The notes: generated by a model from the sequence alone, not told the origin. A DNA stretch of 64,000 nt from Ornithodoros turicata (GCF_037126465.1 NW_026999401.1:208501-272500), one strand, 5' to 3'; positions 12,123 through 23,361 are shown, counted from the first letter of the stretch. Numbers and translations: made by a program.

Positions 12123-12390
12123 TACCATGAGTACCATGAGTATAAGGTTGAACCCTATCGTTTTCATATGTCCATTTTTAGAAATTCTTTTTTTCCTAAA
12201 ACAGTTGAGGAATGGAATAGACTTCCACGAGATCTTGTTTCTTCCCCAAGTGCCACTTTTGGTGAAAAGTTATGCATGTACGTGTTAGAGTAATTGAACT
12301 TTTTGTGATTGTGTTGTTAAGTTGTCTCCTCTCCCCTACACAATGCCACTTAGGTGGAGCAGTAGGGTAGTGTAAATAAATAAATAAAAT
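12123..12390 (+). pseudogene. CR1-like non-LTR 3' fragment inserted in gene A
   Basis: The frame ending ...NSFFPKTVEEWNRLP matches the conserved C-terminal tail of CR1-type reverse transcriptase ORFs. A (TAAA)n tail follows. ATCTAC borders both ends, and the sister locus in gene B (about 56,265-56,285) runs straight through without it. It is a 5'-truncated insertion that postdates the duplication. Confidence 0.75.
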
Positions 12391-12523
12391 CTACAGGGGG
12401 AGTTACGTTGTGAGTCACTAATCAATTAGTGACTACTGGACTATCACACCATAACATTGTTGCGGTAATCTTAGCAGAAGCGAAATGACATGATTGATTG
12501 ATCGATTGATTGATCCGTTACAG

Positions 12524-12668
12524 GGCTACTCAATTCTCACTCCATGGACGAAGTCTTCGGGTCCCACCTCTGTGGGTCGTTTCAGTTACATGCGTTCTAT
12601 TGGCACGCAAAAATATCCAACTACCTCAACAAAGGGCACACAGACGTTCCAAACGTATGAAAGCCAGT
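12524..12668 (+). CDS. Gene A 145-nt exon, Ser/Thr-rich linker
   Basis: Predicted internal exon, 48 codons plus one base. It begins GYSILTPWTKSS and includes RFSYMRSIGTQKYPTTS and GTQTFQTY. The acceptor is TCCGTTACAG and the donor GTAAGT is near-consensus. Entry is phase 0, matching the mini-exons, and exit is phase 1, matching the two-base codon remainder of the finger exon 2.1 kb downstream. The paralogous exon at 56,400-56,544 has the same length and splice sites, with substitutions but no indel, so I consider it a real exon. I do not recognise the domain. Its Ser/Thr/Tyr/Gln richness fits a flexible linker, which is inference only. Confidence 0.65.
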
Positions 12669-12788
12669 GTAAGTACACACGTGTAGCAGTGCACCCCTAT
12701 TTGATGATGAAGAAAAAGAAAAAAAAATCAGAAAAACCCGCCAAGAAGCTCCCAACTCCTCATCATTGATGATGGTGATGTACGGAGG

Positions 12789-14010
12789 AGTAGAGCCCTG
12801 CATTGGCCCGACCCGACCCGCATTCTGGGCCGGGCCAGGCTGTGTGCTGCTCCGGGTGGCTGTAGCTCCATGCTGGACCCGGGTAGACAAACATGTTTCA
12901 GAGAGTCTGGCTGGGCCAGGTCATGCAGCTAATTCCACACAAGTGAGGGCTGTCACATGCTTCTTCATTCCTGTGCATATATTTGCAGAAACAAGCAAAG
13001 GACACTGCATTATGCATATGATCTGACTCTCTAGAAACTTTGCAAAGCCGCTTCACATTGCTCCTGACCCCGCACATGTTTCACAATCACGTTCGCAAAG
13101 CTTGGAGCGAGGCACAGAATTTGAGAGGAGTTTGTTGACAACATGCTCTACCTCCAGAAAAACTTGTAAGGTAAAGATGATGCGCTTGCCCGCGTGCGTT
13201 CTGGATTTATTTTGGTCTTTCGCTGTTGCGGTGTGAAACTGCCAGCTCTTGTATGTTTGTGACAAACAACAACTTTATTTTCGACCATGGAGAGTGGGGA
13301 GTTTCATCGCTACAGGCGATACTCTACCCCATTGCTGGATGGAATAGGGGGAATAAAATAACGAGCCCCTTCACAATAACGATCGTTGTCCGATGGTGTC
13401 CAGAAATTTCAGAAGAGCTTTGAGCGCAGAGCATTGCTGGGCTGGATTGGGCCAGGGACCATGGTTGTGACCTTTTCTTATAAGCCATATAAGAACAGGA
13501 AGGGACAGGCCATTTTTCGCTGGCCGGTTCGGGCCAGGAAAGGCGTGCCCGTGCAGAGGTCTACTCAGGATAACCTCCATCTACAATTAAATGTGAAGCA
13601 CCTACTCTCAGAAACAAAAAGATGGAGTAACAACAATAAACGAGGAGTTTACGTTATTAATTGTAATTAATATGTACGTGCGAATGAAAACAATTATGTT
13701 ACAAATTCACATATGCAAGAAAACACCAGTTCAGAAAATCCCAGGGTGCTTATCGCCGCTTTGAACTGTGGGAGTCTACTAATCCGAAAGAAACGGGTGG
13801 CCTCCAAACTCTTCCGATTTATCCCCGGTCGGTCTGTTGTCCACGACGTGTCAAGGTCAGCGAAAGCGAAATGTGAAGGATTATTCTTAGTTCCCCCGCT
13901 CAGTAAGCTCCCAGGATGCAATGCGTGTGCAAAGAGCACTGGGATTTTCTGAACTCGTCTATTTACATGTGCCATCGCTACATTAGCGAAAAATATAGCC
14001 CGAAAAGGAG
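12789..14010. other. Gene A last intron: repeat debris
   Basis: GGCCCGACCCGACCCG words near 12,806 and GGCCGGTTCGGGCCAG near 13,522 look like ends of a degraded hAT-type element. About 13,262-13,345 shares sequence in reverse with 61,480-61,580 (TTATTTTCGA, GATACTCTACCCCATTGC). No exon is evident. Confidence 0.35.
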
Positions 14011-14025
14011 TCAGGATCTCGTATA

Positions 14026-14695
14026 CCGTAATTTCACGCGTATTAGCCACGGCTTATGAGTGATTTTTTTTTTTTTTTTTTGCCTCGCAAGTGCTCTGCA
14101 GCTTATCCACCAGTGCGGCTTACCTGATGAATATTTTTTCTCTGGTATTTTTCCTATACGCCGATGTTAACGAAAGGGCCGGCAGTGTCTCTGGAACAGC
14201 ACCGCCCTTCCAACGCACAAACAATGCCTAACAGCGGCGCGTCCACATTCGAGTAGACTGACCTTCCTGGTGCCTTCCCCCAAGCAGCTTTAACGAAAGT
14301 GGTGACCGTGATTCATGTCTTGTGGAAGGCCACTGACCCGTCGATTCATGAAAAGCACGCGTCGTCGTATTGCCCGCGGCTCATCTACGAGCACGGCTTA
14401 TCTGCCAACATATTTTCAAAATGTTCCTAAAAACGAGTCCTGCGGCTTATCTGCCAAAAATTTTCAAGATGTTCCTAAAAACGGATCCTGCAGCTTACCT
14501 GCGAGTGCGGCTTATCTGCCAAAATATTTTCAAAATGTTCCTAAAAACGGGTCCTGCAGCTTACCTGCGAGTGCGGCTTATCTGCCAAAATATTTTCAAA
14601 ATGTTCCTAAAAACAGGTCCTGCGGCTCATCTGCCAAAATATTTTCAAAATGTTCTGAAAAACGGGTCCTGCAGCTTATACGTGTGAAATTACAG
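14026..14695. mobile_element. Pogo-like TIR element (CCGTAATTTCACG), copy 2
   Basis: Ends CCGTAATTTCACGCGTATTA...GTGTGAAATTACAG are flanked by TA. The sister locus at about 57,957-57,966 reads straight through with a single TA, a visible empty site. The 3' half contains five tandem segments starting TGCCAA(A/C)A at 14,403, 14,452, 14,517, 14,583 and 14,632. Spacings are 49, 65, 66 and 49 bp, because the longer units hold an extra ACCTGCGAGTGCGGCTT block. Confidence 0.9.
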
Positions 14696-14776
14696 TACAT
14701 GAGAGAGAACACACAGGAAACACGAAACATATTTCATCGTTACGTTTATCTTTATGGCATAATCTTGATCCTGCAG

Positions 14777-15063
14777 ACGACAGCGATGAGAGCGGTGCGG
14801 TCTCCCCAAAGTGTGCCCTGTGTGACACCGCTTTCTCCTGTGAAGAGACCCTGGAGAAGCACCACAGGGCCAAGCACCTGCGCAAAGGAGGCAAGCACCA
14901 GTGTCGCTTCTGCGACTACTGCAGCGATAATCTGTCCCACGTTAAAGGACACGAGAGGAGGCACACAGGAGAGAAACCATACGTGTGTCGAGTGTGTGCC
15001 AAGGGTTACAGAAGGAACGCCAGCTTGAAGAAGCATTTAAGGACAGTGCACGAGGAATTGTGA
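14777..15063 (+). CDS. Gene A terminal exon: three C2H2 zinc fingers
   Basis: Terminal coding exon of 287 nt after acceptor ATCTTGATCCTGCAG, entered with a two-base codon remainder. An acidic opening (DSDESGAVSPK) leads into three fingers: KCALC...H-x4-H, QCRFC...HERRH and VCRVC...H-x4-H. The second and third are joined by the canonical HTGEKPYVC linker, and the first two by a KGGK spacer with no TGEKP. All zinc ligands are present. The protein ends TVHEEL. Such fingers bind DNA in known C2H2 factors, so a nuclear DNA-binding role is likely. The exon is conserved in length in genes B (58,039-58,325) and C (62,791-63,077). There is no in-frame ATG near its start, so it must be spliced. Confidence 0.9.
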
Positions 15064-15511
15064 CTGCTGGAACAGTGCCACCTGGTTGTAGAAAGACTGC
15101 ATGGTGCCCGCTTCACTCTTTCACCACGTGGACATATAAAGTGGGGTGGTCGTCTGCTTCAGCAAATGGCGATTTCAAACCACGACCCACTAGATTATTA
15201 AGGCCATGTCATGATTGGCAGTTCTTATACGCTGGAGACTGTCTGCACTGTCCGCTACGCATCAACCCGCGATATCTCCATCGTGATTGGATAATGGGAA
15301 TTTTAATTTTGAACGTGCAGAAGCGGGCGTACGACCGTAGCAGACGACAGCAACAGTTGGCACAAAAACTCTTAGAATGACGATGATAATCAATGTACAA
15401 TGTAAATGACTATGGCTAGTAGTGACTGCCCGCGCAGCAGATGGTGCCTCATCTCCATAGCTTAGACCGCCGAAAGCGCAGTTATGATTGGTGAGTTCTT
15501 AATGACTAATA

Positions 15512-16011
15512 CCCTAGTCAGACAGCATTTCAAATGTCAATTGCGAGAAATGGCCTTCGGCCTCTCAAATGACCTTTGTTCGGGGGCGCCTGCCAGACAG
15601 GCGGGAAAGGAGTGCTCCTCAACTGACTGCCCTCACCGGCTCCCTTTTTCGGTTTCGTTTTCCCTGTCTGCTGTGGAAATTTGAAGTTGGTCTGTGCGCC
15701 ACAAATCAAGATGCAGAAGTCATATGCACTTCTCTAAATAGGATCTAAATACGTTTACACAGTTTCACTCCAATATCCGCATTTTATAGGTTTTCCCACA
15801 TTCAGCTGCGAAGGTAGCGAGGGTACAATGGCATAACACTGTTGTCGAGATTGCTCCTTTCTGCACCTCAAATGTCGTTGGGGGCCTCCTTTCGCGTTGA
15901 TGGTCATTTCTTAGAAAGGTCCTTTGAGCTGCCGTCTGACACGGCTCTGAGAGGTCATTTTTTGCAAATGAAAATTCCCCGAAGTCCTTCGAGCATGCCG
16001 TCTGACTGGGG
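15512..16011. mobile_element. TA-flanked TIR element (CCCTAGTCAGAC) with empty sister site
   Basis: Ends CCCTAGTCAGACAGCA and TGCCGTCTGACTGGGG are imperfect inverted repeats bounded by TA. The gene B flank reads AATGACTAAGTCACAC at about 58,854, which is the uninterrupted target. Confidence 0.85.
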
Positions 16012-17336
16012 TATAAGTCACGTTGTGTAAGTGGCATTTATCTAGGTGGCATTGACTCTGCGTGCATCATGGAGGGGACTTTGGGGAAAATAGGGAGAGT
16101 GAGTCCCTAAGATTTGTTTGAAGGGAGGATTATGTGACACTTTTTTTTAAATAGAGAAGAGGGATCTCAAAGTATTTGGCCATTACTCAATTGAAGGGAA
16201 CATTGCACATTCACTTACCATGCTTGTCCTTCCTCCTTTTCAGCTCACAAATCCCTTTCCTTCGCATACCCTCTCCTCAATTTTACCCTCATTCATCAGG
16301 TTTCTTTCATTACCTTTCCTCCTTATGCTGCCTCTCTGCAGGCATTTATTGTGTGTCTTGGTCCGACTTTATGGGACACTGTGTCAATATTTTTTTTCCC
16401 TGAAGTGCCTGAGTATAACCCAGGAGAAACATCCAGATAGCACAACCAATGCCAGGATTAAAGCCGAAATCGACTCCTGGTCTTGGGGCAGTCCGCGGTA
16501 GGCGGTGGCGCAGCCCGAAAAATATTTTGGGAGGTTTTTCATGGGTATTTTCTATGGGGTAGGAGGGTTTCCCATTGTTTCCCTCTCCCAAACACACCAC
16601 CAAAGGTACCTTTTTGAGGTGGTTTGAGCCCCCAAAACACCCCTGGCTGCCACAGGTGCTCTCTCTCATCAACTTCCTATTTCTCCCCCTCCTCTATCGA
16701 GTTCCTATTCCCTTTGTTCCTTGTACCCTTCCATCAAGTATCTATGTACGTTCCCATTACACCTGTCCCCTCTCTGCTTACTCTCTACATCATCTCTCAT
16801 CAACAAATATGACCATTGCTCAGTTGAATGAAGGATCGGACAGCCACTTAATTCCTGTTCCCTTCCCTGTACTCCGTTTAGTTTAGTTTTTAATCGTTAT
16901 TAATTTTTATATTTAGTTTTAGTTTTTAGAATACTGTTTATTTTAGCCTACATAAGTGACTGGAACCAGCAACAGAGACCCACTGCATGTGGTTTTCGTT
17001 TCATTTAAATTTAGTTTCTGTTCCGCATTCTCCCTATTCCACGAAGCCCATATTCCCCTCCCCTTGCCCTCCTTCATCGATGAGTACGATATTTATTAAA
17101 TTTAATGGAGAACAAGGCGGCCGCTCGGCATTCTTGTGGCGAGGGTGAAATGATCAGAAGGTAAAGGACTACGGGAACGGGGGTTCCTTTGGACACACAT
17201 CATTCTATGGCAGTGCAACTGCAGTTCTGGGAGTGTTCTAGTGTAGCGCACTCTCGGGATCCTGCAGCACGTTGCAAGCAAGGGGGCGAGATTAGCACAA
17301 TGGGAGACACAAACAACAAGCGTTTTGATTGGTCGC

Positions 17337-17821
17337 CAGTGCCGGAGAAAGGTCTACGGAATACGCTCCGGCGCGTTCCTTCGTCATGGTGACACGTTAG
17401 CTGCAAATGGCGTCGTACGGAGTTACGGAGATGTGCATAGGTAATCCAGTCACCCGTTTTGCAAGTCACCACGGTACCATTCGTTGTTAGCACATCACTA
17501 TACGTCATAGCGTCAGCGTCGTGTCTTCACGTATAGACTGCTAACCGTGGGGAATATCCTGCTACACAGCCACAAGATATTCCGTAGCAGACGACAGAAA
17601 AACAGGGTGACTGTGTCGTCTGCTAAATGCGCAGTACGCCGCCCCCAATGTTCCGCACCGTGTGAATGCTCACATAACACGGAACGGAACTTCGTCTCTG
17701 TAAGCAGTGCTTTTGCTTTTTCTTCCAGTAGAATATTCTCTGAGGAATGTCGCTCGTGTGAATACACGGTATGAGGAAGGAATGCGCCGGGGCGTGTTCC
17801 GTAAACTTTTCTCCAGCTCTG
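17337..17821. mobile_element. hAT-like TIR element (CAGTGCCGGAG)
   Basis: Inverted ends of about 40 bp: CAGTGCCGGAGAAAGG and CCTTTTCTCCAGCTCTG are imperfect partners. The sister flank in gene B lacks the element. I could not find an 8-bp target duplication, so the class is uncertain. A small hairpin with 11-bp arms, AGCAGACGACA, lies inside at 17,586-17,626. Confidence 0.65.
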
Positions 17822-18176
17822 TACAGAGGTGAGCTATGTTGTTGAACATGCTGGGGGCAAGCTGGTGCTGTCTCTACTGTTCTCTAAATGTAAAGTGTCT
17901 TGCTGATTGGCAAACATTCACGCTATGTTATTCAGTCTGAGAACGAAGACACATGCCTCAGCTCTACTGGTATCATCCTTGAGTGAGGCCGCAGGTTGAG
18001 CAACAGCAACTTATGCAGAACTGCGGGCATCAGGTTGACCTCTGTATCATTCCGGACACGTGTGTCAAGGTCAAAAACACTCAAAGCCCCCTCCTCCACT
18101 TTCCAGGAAGGAAAAGGGGTGCACCCGACCTGTGTCTTCGCGTAATCTAGTCCTTTGTGAAGCAACCATCCGAACC

Positions 18177-18583
18177 TAGGGTTGCCACCAGGCCGGTATT
18201 AGTATACCGGCACGACCGGTTATTTGCTCGCTCTGCCGGTTGCCGGTAAGAAGGTGATACCGGCAGCCTTTTGCCGGTATTTGTGGCTTAACACCTTTCA
18301 TAGGGGCTTTTACGGGGTTTTCCTTTCAACACTCCACTGCAGCTTGAATAAATCTGGAGCACACACCCAGCTCCGCAGTCACCTGTCGTGTTCTTAGTTA
18401 TTCATTATTATTATTATCATTGTTGTCTTGAGCGAGTACGCTCGTTCTTTCTTTCTTTCTCTCTCTCTGTATACTCTCCACCCTTCACCCACTTTCCCTT
18501 TCCCGCGAACATTCCCTCCTTTCCCTCTATTCCACCTCCTCTCCCTCGGCCGGTATTTTTCACTACGAAAGGTGGCAACCCTA
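18177..18583. mobile_element. hAT MITE (TAGGGTTGCCACC) with 8-bp duplication
   Basis: Ends TAGGGTTGCCACC and GGTGGCAACCCTA are flanked by TCCGAACC and TCTGAACC (one C/T difference). The interior is rich in GCCGGT words, plus a pyrimidine-rich (CTTT/CT)n tract at about 18,445-18,475. Confidence 0.9.
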
Positions 18584-18649
18584 TCTGAACCCCAAGTCCG
18601 ATATGAGCCATGCTTCCCAAGTTTCCGTTTTCCTGTCATTCCGAAAAGT

Positions 18650-18830
18650 TTATCTGCGTATTACCCTGGACCGGCTATCCAGAAGGTGTGGGTTCGAGTC
18701 CTATAACTGGCTAACCTTTTCAGTGACTTCCTTCTTTCATTGTTCTTGGACACTCGAGGCTCATGTGTATTGTGTTGCCCTTCCTTCTGTGTTCCAGCCT
18801 CAGAACAAAAAATTTTCGTCACGATAAACT
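18650..18830 (+). repeat. tRNA-related SINE-like repeat
   Basis: GGGTTCGAGTCC matches the pol III B box. The following CTGGCTAACCTTTTCAGTGA and 'ttccagcctcagaac' recur near 41.0-41.15 kb. A cloverleaf cannot be drawn, so this is not a tRNA gene. Confidence 0.6.
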
Positions 18831-19209
18831 TCTTCAGAAGAAGTGTTGCTGTTTCAGTGGAAACTCCTGTATGCTGATCGTACGGGGTGTCCCAGAAAAC
18901 GTGTTATTGAGTTTATAATAAAAAAAAGAACTACACCACCTAGAAGCATGCAATCAACGGCATTTGTTATTACTAGGCCTTTGCAACAGGGCCGGCGATA
19001 GGGGGGAGGGAGGGGGGCGTGTAAGGCGACCGCCTTAGGCCCCGCACACCCCTAGTACCGGCCCTGCTTTGCAGCCTCCTCGTGTGAATGTCATGTAACG
19101 TGAGTTTAAAAGAAGAAAAAAAAAACGAGAGACACGGGACACGTAGACAACCACGAAGAAGTTAATCCTCATGCACCAGTTAGCCTTTTGTGGAACGTAA
19201 GTTTAATCA

Positions 19210-20608
19210 CCGTATTTTCCGGCGTATAACGCGCACCCCTAAAAACGGTCCGAATTTGAAAAAAGTTCCATGTGTAACGCGCACCATACAAGCTTCTGTA
19301 CTGCCACCACATATACGCAATAAATTAAGGCGGCGTGGAATATATATGCATATGCTTTATTTCAAACATGTTTAGTTTCGCGTTCCTTCTCAATCAAGTC
19401 AGCCTTCTGAAATAAATTCAGGATTATTGACTGCTCAATAGCATCCTTAAGCATGATAGTAACGAAAATCTCCAACCAAGTTACAGGACTGGCATATACA
19501 ATCCACACCTTTAAAGGTACTATAAAGCAGTCGAGGTGCAACCTCATGTTTTGTGTGCCCTGAATTGTGTACGTCCTCAGGAGTAAAATGCCGCAAAATT
19601 TTCTCACATAGACGTTATAGCTCCCGAAAAAATGCAAATTTAAATCTACTGGCAACACTGTGGTGAAGCAGACCGACGAAACGCCAACTCCGCCAAGTAC
19701 GGCGGCGAAAATGTCTCATGCGCACGACTCTGGGCCAAACAGAGCGACGTACGATAGCAGCGCCACGGTGCTGAAACAAGGCCCAGGTATAGACGTTTAG
19801 CTACTGAGTGCAAGATTCGGCTTTTGTTTATTTTATTTAACACAAATTACATTTTCTCAAAAGGTAGCATTTGCAAATCCCAACAGGAAAGCCATCTGTT
19901 TATCGGTCTCCTTGTTTACAGGGTTGCTCGACAAATTGAGGACTTCTTCCCACCAGGCGTCGCCCCGACGTTCTTGACTGCGTTTTTATTTACCAATTAA
20001 AAATACTTAGAGTAAACTCCTGCGCATATTACTTGTTGTGCTGAACCTTTGAGTCTAGCACTCTCACGTCATGCTGATTGCATAGGTTCGACCTCGACTG
20101 CTTTATAGTACCTTTAACCGATCTGTTGGAGCGTTACCCAGCGTATACGTCAGCGGCCTCCGTCACGTGACTGAAAAACAATCCGGCGAATCACGAAATT
20201 CGAACCACGGCAAGAACGCTGCTGCCAACGGCCACTACAGTCACGAGGAAGGAGCCGAACTGGCTCCGAAACGTCGGGTATCCCCGTCCTGTAACTTGGT
20301 TGGAGATTCTCGTTACTATCATAGTTCTCACCCAACCAGACACACTTGTGTCGAATATGTTCACTTTCATCCTTAAGCAGCGTCACTAATTCTCATCAAG
20401 TCCAGCGCCCTTTCGTCGGCCTTGTCAACTGACCCTTAAGAGATCTGTGAGAAACTCGCAGCACACCCTTGGAACAGGCAGAATTTGTACGACACCGACA
20501 AGAAAAGGAATTTCTCTGTATAACGCACACTGTTAGATAATGCGCAGGACCTCTTCGGAGCACTTTTTTTTACTGTATAACGTGCGCGTTATACACCGGA
20601 AAATATGG
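19210..20608. mobile_element. Pogo-like TIR element (CCGTATTTTCCGG), 1.4 kb
   Basis: Ends CCGTATTTTCCGGCGTATAA and its inverted partner at 20,583-20,608 carry GCGCAC subterminal words. The left flank is CA and the right TA. It contains a nested TTAA element (19,515-20,113). No intact transposase frame is present. Confidence 0.8.
19515..20113. mobile_element. piggyBac-type MITE with TTAA duplication, nested
   Basis: Inverted ends AGGTACTATAAAGCAGTCG and CTGCTTTATAGTACCT are each bordered by TTAA (19,511-19,514 and 20,114-20,117). TTAA target duplications are the hallmark of the piggyBac superfamily. It is nested in the 19,210-20,608 element. Confidence 0.8.
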
Positions 20609-20734
20609 TATGAAAATTTTTGTGAACTCAACTCGGAAATTTGCCAAATAAAGGACACTTTTTTACCCCCCCAATGTGGAGAGTGTGCCGAATTTACTCA
20701 AACTAATGATGATTGACACAGTTATTTAGGCGCT

Positions 20735-22910
20735 GTCCCATGTATGTATGTAGTTAGAGGTTTTCTGGCGCAAGGGCTACTTACGCCAAAGAGCGCCAAG
20801 TCACTGATAAGAAAAATTCATGGATTATGTAATGAGTGATTTGTTTAAAATCAGGAAGACATTAAAATGTATGCATATATGTAAAACTTCTAGAGGTGTC
20901 TTGTGAAGAGTAAAATACCAATGATGACTAAAATACTTATATACTTTGTGAGATCTTGATACAATCTAAAAACCTTAAAACATTCACGTGGGGTACTATA
21001 AGCTCATTGCCAAGCAAGAGCGAGGGATAAAATGGTATGCAAGACCGATAGAATCGTGAAAAGTGGGTAAAACAATACTGCTCATACGCTGGGCATGCTA
21101 TTAAAACGTGAATAACTGTTAGAGGCTCCTGACAGTATTGGCACTCTGGCTGCGGTTGTCCAAGAAGTAGGTGCTGGTGTGTTAGGTGTGTGTGCCCTAT
21201 TCTTATAGTCTGGAAAGTGTGACTTCAAAGAAGCGATTTCGGTGATAGGAACTCTCTCACTCTTTAATTACTGGTTTTACCAAATGCAACTTGTTATTAA
21301 GTTCTGTATCCCATGTCAGCTGCCACTGTGATACGAGAGCCCTTTTTAGAGCTGGCCTGTAGTCCTGAAAGGGAATTTGCATAGTTTGCGGAGGAGACAG
21401 TGATGCAGCCTTTGCTGCAGCATCAGCTAGCTCATTTCCAGCAATCCCTACGTGGCTGGGGACCCAGCAAAAGTGTATGTCATGCCCTTTTGCAGAGAGT
21501 TTGTGAAGGCGTACAATTAGATTATGGAAGAGAGCAGTGATGGCCACTAACTACTTCTACAGTAGTTTAACTATAACTACTAACTACTTTGTGACTGAGT
21601 AGTTTAACTAGTAGTTCAACTACTTTTCAGGGGAGTAGTTAAAATTACTTTTTTAACTACTGCAATGTAGTTTAACTACATCTATAACTAATTAACGTTG
21701 TCCACCAACACCAATCCCTTGTAGTGTTCCTGGACAGCTAAATATGAATCACAAGCAATAATAAACTTTGGCTCAAGCCATTGCTACGATCATCAAATAC
21801 AAAGCTTGCGGCGGGATTCTTTCTGTGCCTAGGCGATAAACTAAGTTGCAGAATTATTTCACAGCAAATGAGGCTTCACTAGACAAGCATTAAAAGCGAA
21901 GATTTAGTACACATGCACGACACAATTGCTCGGCACCTCCGTTCTCACCAAACAAGTAGCTCAAGGTAAAAGTCGGAAGCGCAATCGTGCCGTAAAGCTT
22001 GCGGCAAAATCGGAAGTAGTTGACGCCTTCAGTAACCTAACTACTGTAGTTAACTACTTAAAATAGTAGTTTAACTAGTAGTTGCCACTACATTTCTGCA
22101 AGTAGTTGCTAACTACTTTTTAACTACAATCAGGTAGTTTAACTAGTAGTTTAACTACATGTAGTTAACTACTGGCCATCACTGGAAGAGAGCATTTTTA
22201 GTTTGCTCTTTTGTTTTCATTGCCATCATGAGACTCCTTGAATCTGTGTAAATTACAGTTTTCTTTTTGTTTTCGCTCGATATTCTATCGAGTGCTAAAA
22301 AGACCCTATATAACTCGGCCGTATAAGACACTTGCTCTTGGGTTAAGGCTAAGGTGCTGCACATCACCCACTTCATTGACGGCTGCAGCTGCTAACGCGT
22401 TTGATGATTTAGAGCCATCCGTGTAAAATGCAGCGAAGTCCCTATAGCTGTGTTTTATTCTAAAGAACTCCTGTTTTATAACAATGGAAGGGATAGATTT
22501 CTTATTGTACTTTTCTAACTTGAAATTGCATAGAATTTCTTTTTTCCTCCATGGTGCAGTCTCATTTTGAGGACGAATTATATGTTCTTTTATCAGCTCA
22601 ACTCCACATTCTTGCGCAAACTGTTTTCCACGAATTGGAAAACTTGGAATGCACCTTGGCTTGTTTTCAAATAATCTATTCATGTGATCATTTTCCAAAA
22701 TACCTTGACAAGGGTGGTCTTGAAGTGAGAAAATTTTTGCCATATAAGACAAGGTTAAGAATTTCCTCCTAAACATTAGAGACGGTTCAACTGTGTCGAC
22801 ATACAAACTCTGTATTGGAGACGTACGGTATGCACCAGTTGCAAGTCTTAAGGCTGAGTGATGAACAGGGTCAAGAGATTTCAGTGTGGACGATCGGGCA
22901 GATCCATAGA
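20735..22910 (-). pseudogene. Non-LTR retrotransposon 3' part with RNase H domain, broken
   Basis: On the minus strand FYTDGSKSSNALAAAAVNE, then YTAELYRVFLALDRISS, VIYTDSRSLMMAMK and WVPSHVGIAGNELAD follow the order of an RNase H domain (D...E...D...N/D motifs), typical of I-clade elements. A Cys/His-like ECQYC tail follows at about 21,120-21,150. The ORF is broken by a frameshift near 22,330 and by a hAT insertion at 21,535-22,184 inside the KNALFHN codons. The 3' end shows a ggcgc-rich stretch and (TACA)n near 20,740-20,760. It is inactive. Confidence 0.85.
21535..22184. mobile_element. hAT MITE (CAGTGATGGCC) inside the RNase H relic
   Basis: Ends CAGTGATGGCC...GGCCATCACTG with perfect 8-bp duplication GAAGAGAG (21,527-21,534 and 22,185-22,192). 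It is in opposite orientation to 3,579-4,161 and interrupts the retroelement ORF. Confidence 0.95.
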
Positions 22911-23361
22911 CTAGTTCAACTACTTTTCAGGGAAGGTAGTTAAAACTATACTTCTTTAACTACTGCAATGTATTTTAAGTACATCTATAACTACTTAACG
23001 TTGTCCATCAACACCAATCCCATTCTATAGTGTTCTTGGACACCTAAATGTTAATCACAAGCAGTGATAAAAGTGAAGGTGTAGTACGCATGCACGACAC
23101 AATTGCTCTGCACCTCCGTTCTCACCAAACAAGTAGCTCAAGGTAAAAGTCGGAAGCGCAATCATGCCGTAAAGTTTGCAGCAAAATCGGGAGTAGTTGG
23201 TGCCTGCAGTAACCTAACTGCTGTAGTTAACTCCTCGAAATAGTAGTTTAACTAGTAGTTGCCACTACATTTCTGCAAGTAGTTGATAACTACTTTTTAA
23301 CTACAATCAGGTAGTTTAACTAGTAGTTTAACTACATGTAGTTAACCACTGGCCATCACTG
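22911..23361. mobile_element. Truncated hAT MITE (CAGTGATGGCC family)
   Basis: The right end GGCCATCACTG is present at 23,351-23,361. The left end is missing and the copy starts at CTAGTTCAACTACTTTTCAG. About 85 bp around CAAGCATTAAAAG is absent compared with 21,535-22,184. Confidence 0.8.

Larger units (their letters stand above)
15064..18176. repeat. Gene A downstream flank, duplicated at 58,326-60,470
   Basis: Sequence after the stop aligns by eye with the flank of gene B through shared blocks such as TTCAGCTCAC(A/C)AATCCC (16,243 / 59,056) and ATTTAATGGAGAACAAGG (17,098 / 59,907). Differences include three insertions present only here: 15,512-16,011, 17,337-17,821 and, at the right limit, 18,177-18,583. 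I see no gene in it. Confidence 0.8.
18885..20720. repeat. Mariner-like repeat (GGGGTGTCCCAGAAAAC) split by a pogo-like element
   Basis: The left end TACGGGGTGTCCCAGAAAAC is followed by words (cggcatttgtt, gtgaatgt(c/t)a(t/c)gtaa) also present at 23,830-24,000 and, inverted, at about 25,950-26,300. Its right part continues at 20,609 after the inserted 19,210-20,608 element. Confidence 0.5.

Noticed and set aside
14315..15028. 237-residue + strand ORF
   Set aside because: It runs through the tandem units of a transposable element and then out of frame through the zinc-finger exon; the finger frame is the conserved one.
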